Assembly: GCF_024171895.1 (NCBI RefSeq)
Contig: NZ_JAMTCQ010000014.1
Span: 1-64,000, forward strand
Direction of reading: 5' to 3'
DNA: 64,000 nt
Origin: Prauserella halophila
GTDB taxonomy: Bacteria > Actinomycetota > Actinomycetes > Mycobacteriales > Pseudonocardiaceae
This document shows, one piece after another, positions 62,953 through 64,000 of the stretch. A model generated the notes under the pieces. It made no database searches. It was not told where the DNA came from and was given only the letters and a program-made list of their open reading frames with translations. The position numbers were made by a program, and so were the translations under genes. Position 1 is the first letter of the stretch, and every line of letters starts with the position of its first letter.

Positions 62953-63015
62953 GCGCGCAGGACACGCGTGTTTGAACGCAGAACACGTGGTGCCGAGTGC
63001 AGGACACGTGGTGCC
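62953..63015 (+). repeat. Three 21-bp repeat units
   Basis: Units start at 62953, 62974 and 62995 with GCAGGACACG or GCAGAACACG cores, exactly 21 bp apart. A single copy (GAATGCAGTACACGCG) is at about 62887. They lie in a 790-bp gap (62785-63574) between divergent genes. Reading frames in this gap mostly translate the repeats and I do not support a gene there. Confidence 0.8.
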
Positions 63016-63280
63016 GGAACGGTACCGGCGCGGCAGGGGCGTCAATCCGTCGACGATCCGTCGGCGCGCGAGGCGCACGCGGTGGTTGACAGCGAGGTCC
63101 TGGCTGGGCCGTGGCGGGATGGTGGCGCGGCTCCGGTGCGAAGATCAGCGCATGTCCGTATCCCGAGTCGAATCGCTGACCACCAGGCGATGCACCCGAG
63201 TCGCTGGTGACACGGTGCCGCCGGCCGGCACCAGCGCGGCCTCGGCCTTACGGCACGACGCTGCGGCTTCCCCGGGGGCT

Positions 63281-63353
63281 GCAACACGGGCCCTGGAAAA
63301 CGCAACACGGGCTCCGGAACCCGCAACACGGGCCCCGGAAAACGCAACACGGC
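63281..63353 (+). repeat. 21-bp repeat array, 3.5 copies
   Basis: Units begin at 63281, 63302 and 63323, with a partial at 63344. Each opens GCAACACGGG and continues with C(C/T)C(T/C)GGAA. Same family as 33262-33355. Located about 290 bp upstream of the DoxX gene. Confidence 0.88.
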
Positions 63354-63406
63354 GGGCTTCGGGTGGCGAGGGGCCAACCGGGTTTTACATCGTGCCTGCC
63401 ACAATG

Positions 63407-63420
63407 GTTGAAGGTTCAAC
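63407..63420. promoter_or_regulatory. Palindromic candidate operator upstream of doxX
   Basis: GTTGAAGGTTCAAC is a perfect dyad with 6-bp arms and a GG centre. TTGAA/TTCAA dyads of this kind are typical MarR-family operators, and DoxX genes are often MarR-controlled. Downstream (63440-63482) CCATGAC(T/C)TCGA is directly repeated and GTCATGG gives a further inverted element. Assigned from symmetry and position only. Confidence 0.45.
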
Positions 63421-63574
63421 ATCAAGTCACGGATTCAACGACGCCATGACTTCGACACAGCCATGACCTCGATAAGTCATGGCCGCGGTGAGCCGTGAAC
63501 TCGACAAGCATGGACGCGCGCGGCTGTGCGGTCGGCCGACCGACAGTCGTTCGAACAACCGGCGGAGGCCAAGT

Positions 63575-64000
63575 ATGTACGCACGTATCCAGGACGTTGC
63601 GGCGCTGATCGGGCGCATCGCGGTCGGTGTCGTGTTCCTCGCCCACGGGCTCGACAAGTGGAACGCCGGCATCGACGGGACGGCCCAGATGTTCGAGGCC
63701 GTCGGCATTCCGCTGCCCACCGTCGCGGCGGTCTTCGTCATCGCCGTCGAGGTCATCGGCGCGATCATGTTCATCGTCGGCTTCGCGACGCCGTTGGTCG
63801 GTATCGGCTTCGCGATCGTCGGGCTCGGCGCGACGTTCGCCGTCCACCTCGACGCCGGGCTCACCGGCGACGGCGGTTACGAACTCGTCCTCCTGCTCGC
63901 CCTCGCCGGTCTCGCGTTGGGCTTCAACAGCGGCAGGCTGGCACTCGACCAGGTGCTCGTCGGTCGTCGCCGCAGCAGCAAGGAGGCCGAACCGGTCAGC
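63575..64000 (+). CDS. DoxX-family membrane protein, 3' end beyond window
   Basis: 142 codons are present with no stop. ATG 63575 follows GGAGG by 6 bp. MYARIQDVAALIGRIAVGVVFLAHGLDKWNAG and MFEAVGIPLPTVAAVFVIAVEVIGAIMFIVGFATPLVGIGFAIVGLGATFAVHL are the DoxX/SURF4 core with four membrane helices. DoxX proteins associate with redox and thiol-oxidation functions in actinobacteria. The last visible residues (GRRRSSKEAEPVS) look like a cytoplasmic tail, so the gene is probably nearly complete. Confidence 0.9.
   Translation, partial: MYARIQDVAALIGRIAVGVVFLAHGLDKWNAGIDGTAQMFEAVGIPLPTVAAVFVIAVEVIGAIMFIVGFATPLVGIGFAIVGLGATFAVHLDAGLTGDGGYELVLLLALAGLALGFNSGRLALDQVLVGRRRSSKEAEPVS

Noticed and set aside
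6503-63353. CRISPR arrays for the 21-bp repeats
   Set aside because: Units are directly adjacent with no unique spacers, are shorter than CRISPR repeats, and no cas gene is present.
62951-63466. A 171-codon frame (and antisense 127-codon frame) upstream of doxX
   Set aside because: They translate the 21-bp repeat arrays (ATRAPEN-type runs) and have no ribosome site or family resemblance.

Overview
The window is very GC-rich DNA with actinobacterial hallmarks: frequent GTG starts, stop/start overlaps of the GTGA and ATGA type, acyl-CoA carboxylase alpha/beta/epsilon subunits, ESX-type proteins, a TNT toxin, and genes that look leaderless. The gene content and repeat style suggest a Pseudonocardiales-type actinomycete (Amycolatopsis or Saccharomonospora relatives). 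This is inferred from content and no database was searched.

Layout. 1-2.1 kb: the edge of a mobile element, with an IS5-family transposase abutting a large serine recombinase that has lost its catalytic domain. 2.1-6.4 kb: glycerol utilisation, glpF-glpK divergent from glpD. 6.7-12 kb: a DUF1707 protein, the biotinylated acyl-CoA carboxylase alpha subunit, small genes, and an eroded MarR/hydrolase pair. 12-34 kb: a catecholate siderophore locus. Behind two iron boxes a near-continuous + strand operon encodes 2,3-dihydroxybenzoate (DHB) synthesis (dhbC, dhbE, isochorismatase, a free aryl carrier protein), a siderophore-interacting reductase, an ABC importer (binding lipoprotein, two permeases, ATPase), a 3541-residue NRPS and an MFS exporter. 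dhbA faces the operon on the other strand. The NRPS reads C-A-T-E-C-A-T-E-C, with no thioesterase.

34-43 kb: a secreted mini-peptide, maf, a GntR regulator, an MFS transporter, accE, the carboxylase beta subunit, birA, a PH-domain membrane protein and an HMG-CoA-lyase-like enzyme. 42.7-46.7 kb: a polymorphic-toxin locus (YbaB-like, WXG-like, TNT NAD-glycohydrolase toxin, immunity protein). 46.8-56 kb: hisN-like phosphatase, a two-component system, GtrA, an ECF sigma factor fused to its own zinc-binding anti-sigma-like, membrane and surface segments, a degenerate GGDEF protein, a GT87 mannosyltransferase and a PPOX protein. 56-64 kb: vapBC, purK, purE, a LysR regulator, an acyl-CoA dehydrogenase, a membrane protein, a GNAT and a DoxX protein cut by the window end.

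The backbone (accA3, maf, accE, accD, birA, PH protein, gtrA, purK, purE, fadE) matches the block I recall from M. tuberculosis Rv3274c-Rv3285. The siderophore locus therefore looks like an insertion between accA3 and maf. Intergenic gaps carry arrays of a 21-bp unit, mostly between converging genes. Several genes have a TANNNT hexamer 6-9 bp before the start and no Shine-Dalgarno sequence, suggesting leaderless transcripts.
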